The translations under genes and the position numbers were made by a program. A stretch of DNA of 5,605 nucleotides, taken from assembly GCA_024641805.1 (NCBI GenBank), contig JAHECJ010000182.1, positions 1 through 5,605 on the forward strand. The letters run 5' to 3'. This stretch comes from Desulfococcus sp. (lineage in GTDB: Bacteria; Desulfobacterota; Desulfobacteria; Desulfobacterales; Desulfosalsimonadaceae). The notes below the pieces were generated by a model that saw only the letters and a list, made by a program, of their open reading frames with translations, did not search any database and was not told where the DNA came from. Shown piece after piece: positions 4,617-5,605 of this stretch (the stretch's first letter is position 1; each line of letters opens with the position of its first letter).

Positions 4617-5605
4617 CTGATATGATGAGATCATCTCAAGTCGCTTGGAAATTCAAATGGGTCTGTCTGCTGTGCTGTCTGTTGAGCAGTGTCATCTCCG
4701 GTTGTGCGTCCGGCAAACTGAACCAGGCGAGGGATGCTTTCTATCGGGGGCAGCTGGATCAGGCATCCGAAGAGTTATCCAGTCCGGAAGATGTGTCAAG
4801 CCGGGACCATTTGTTATATTTCATGGAAAAGGGAGCCATCCTTTATTATAGCGGGGACTATAAGGGCAGTATTGATCTTCTGCTCAGTGCCACCGCATTA
4901 ATGAAGGAGCAGGAGGTGATCAGCGCCGGGCAGCAAACCGCCTCCCTGGTGACGAGTGAATGGCTTACTGATTACAAGGGGGAATATGCCGAACGTTTGC
5001 TGGTCCATACTTATCTGATGATGGATTTCCTCATGCTCGGAGATCCTGAAAGTGCCCTGGTGGAGGCCAAGCAGTCCCTGCAGGTGTATGATACCTATCC
5101 GGAGGCGTGTTCCGAGGATCATTTTACCCGGGCCATGATCGCCCACTGTTTTGAAGCGTTAGGCGATATCAACGGTGCGTATATCGAATACAAAAAACTG
5201 GCCGAACTCCTGCCGGATCCTTCGCCGGTGGCCCGTAAATTGTGCGATCTGGGAAGGCGACTGGGTTTTGACGATGAGGTGGAACACTTTCGGCAGTTTA
5301 TTCCTGAATCTGAATTAAACAGACAGGAACGTCAAGCGGGCGAGCTGATTGTTTTTGCCTCCGAGGGCCGGTCCCCGGTGAAGGTTCCTCACAATATCGT
5401 TCTTCCCCCATCCATCCGGTTTTCTTTTTCAACTTATAAGGACCGGAGCGGTAACATTGCGCCGCCGACCGTCGGACCGCTTTCGGGAGCCGGGCCGTCC
5501 GACATGATCACAACAGATGTCGGCAAGGTTTTAAAAGCGTCCCTCAAGGAACGGCTGACGGAGATCATCGCAAAAGAAACCGCCCGGGTAGTCGCCAAAG
5601 AGGCT
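4613..5605 (+). CDS. COG3014-family TPR lipoprotein (C-terminus cut by window edge)
   Basis: The frame is open for 331 codons to the window edge; the stop lies beyond. The N-terminus is a lipoprotein signal with lipobox I-S-G-C and Cys31. TPR-like helical repeats follow at about 36-55, 68-98, 128-160, 170-200 and 206-230, with the typical G-D-Y and G-D-x-x-x-A turns (81-83, 143-148, 184-189). The later part, ELIVFASEGRSPVKVP (244-259) and the helix DVGKVLKASLKERL to ETARVVAKEA (302-331), resembles the conserved C-terminal half of COG3014 proteins. Three in-frame ATGs (4613, 4622, 4625) are possible; I chose 4613 because GGAA lies eight bases upstream and it overlaps the preceding small frame by ATGA. 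COG3014 genes are often found next to lpoB, suggesting an envelope or peptidoglycan-related job, but no molecular function is established. The protein is likely anchored in the outer or inner membrane facing the periplasm. Confidence 0.87.
   Translation, partial: MTDMMRSSQVAWKFKWVCLLCCLLSSVISGCASGKLNQARDAFYRGQLDQASEELSSPEDVSSRDHLLYFMEKGAILYYSGDYKGSIDLLLSATALMKEQEVISAGQQTASLVTSEWLTDYKGEYAERLLVHTYLMMDFLMLGDPESALVEAKQSLQVYDTYPEACSEDHFTRAMIAHCFEALGDINGAYIEYKKLAELLPDPSPVARKLCDLGRRLGFDDEVEHFRQFIPESELNRQERQAGELIVFASEGRSPVKVPHNIVLPPSIRFSFSTYKDRSGNIAPPTVGPLSGAGPSDMITTDVGKVLKASLKERLTEIIAKETARVVAKEA

Noticed and set aside
1..5605. CRISPR arrays, tRNA or rRNA genes, insertion sequences, attachment sites
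   Set aside because: I saw no regularly spaced repeats, cloverleaf-like tRNA sequence, transposase coding or terminal inverted repeats with target duplications.

Overview
The window looks like a piece of chromosome from a sulfate-reducing bacterium of the Desulfobacterota, most likely a Desulfobacterales-type organism. The main evidence is the start of a qrc operon, which encodes the menaquinone reductase complex of sulfate respiration. It sits next to a System II cytochrome c maturation pair. The taxonomic call is inferred from gene content and protein style, not from a database match.

Left two thirds (1-3506, all on the minus strand). In the direction of transcription the order is resB, ccsA, qrcA, qrcB. 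ResB and CcsA form the membrane heme-export and cytochrome c synthetase complex, and their genes are 17 bp apart. After a 154-bp AT-rich gap with a possible promoter comes qrcA, a membrane-anchored multiheme cytochrome c. After another 62 bp comes the first 125 codons of qrcB, a Tat-exported molybdopterin-oxidoreductase-like iron-sulfur protein that is cut by the left edge. The layout suggests that heme attachment machinery is made alongside a main client, QrcA. Qrc takes electrons from periplasmic type I cytochrome c3 and passes them to menaquinone.

Middle (3507-3868). This is a 362-bp AT-rich divergent intergenic region with no convincing gene. It holds an AT-rich dyad just upstream of resB and a perfect 7-3-7 dyad (GTTTGCA-AAC-TGCAAAC) upstream of the rightward genes, plus weak promoter-like elements.

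Right third (3869-5605, plus strand). An LpoB-family lipoprotein (penicillin-binding protein activator) is followed by a TPR lipoprotein of the COG3014 family, cut by the right edge. Between them is a previously easy-to-miss candidate: a 52-codon small lipoprotein ORF (GTG start). It begins inside the end of lpoB and ends in an ATGA overlap with the TPR gene. The same stretch contains a very strong, long inverted repeat (13-bp perfect core, about 25 pairs in all) that has no U-tract and so is not an ordinary terminator. This cell-envelope module appears unrelated to the respiratory genes on the other strand. The small ORF plus hairpin is the least explained part of the window.
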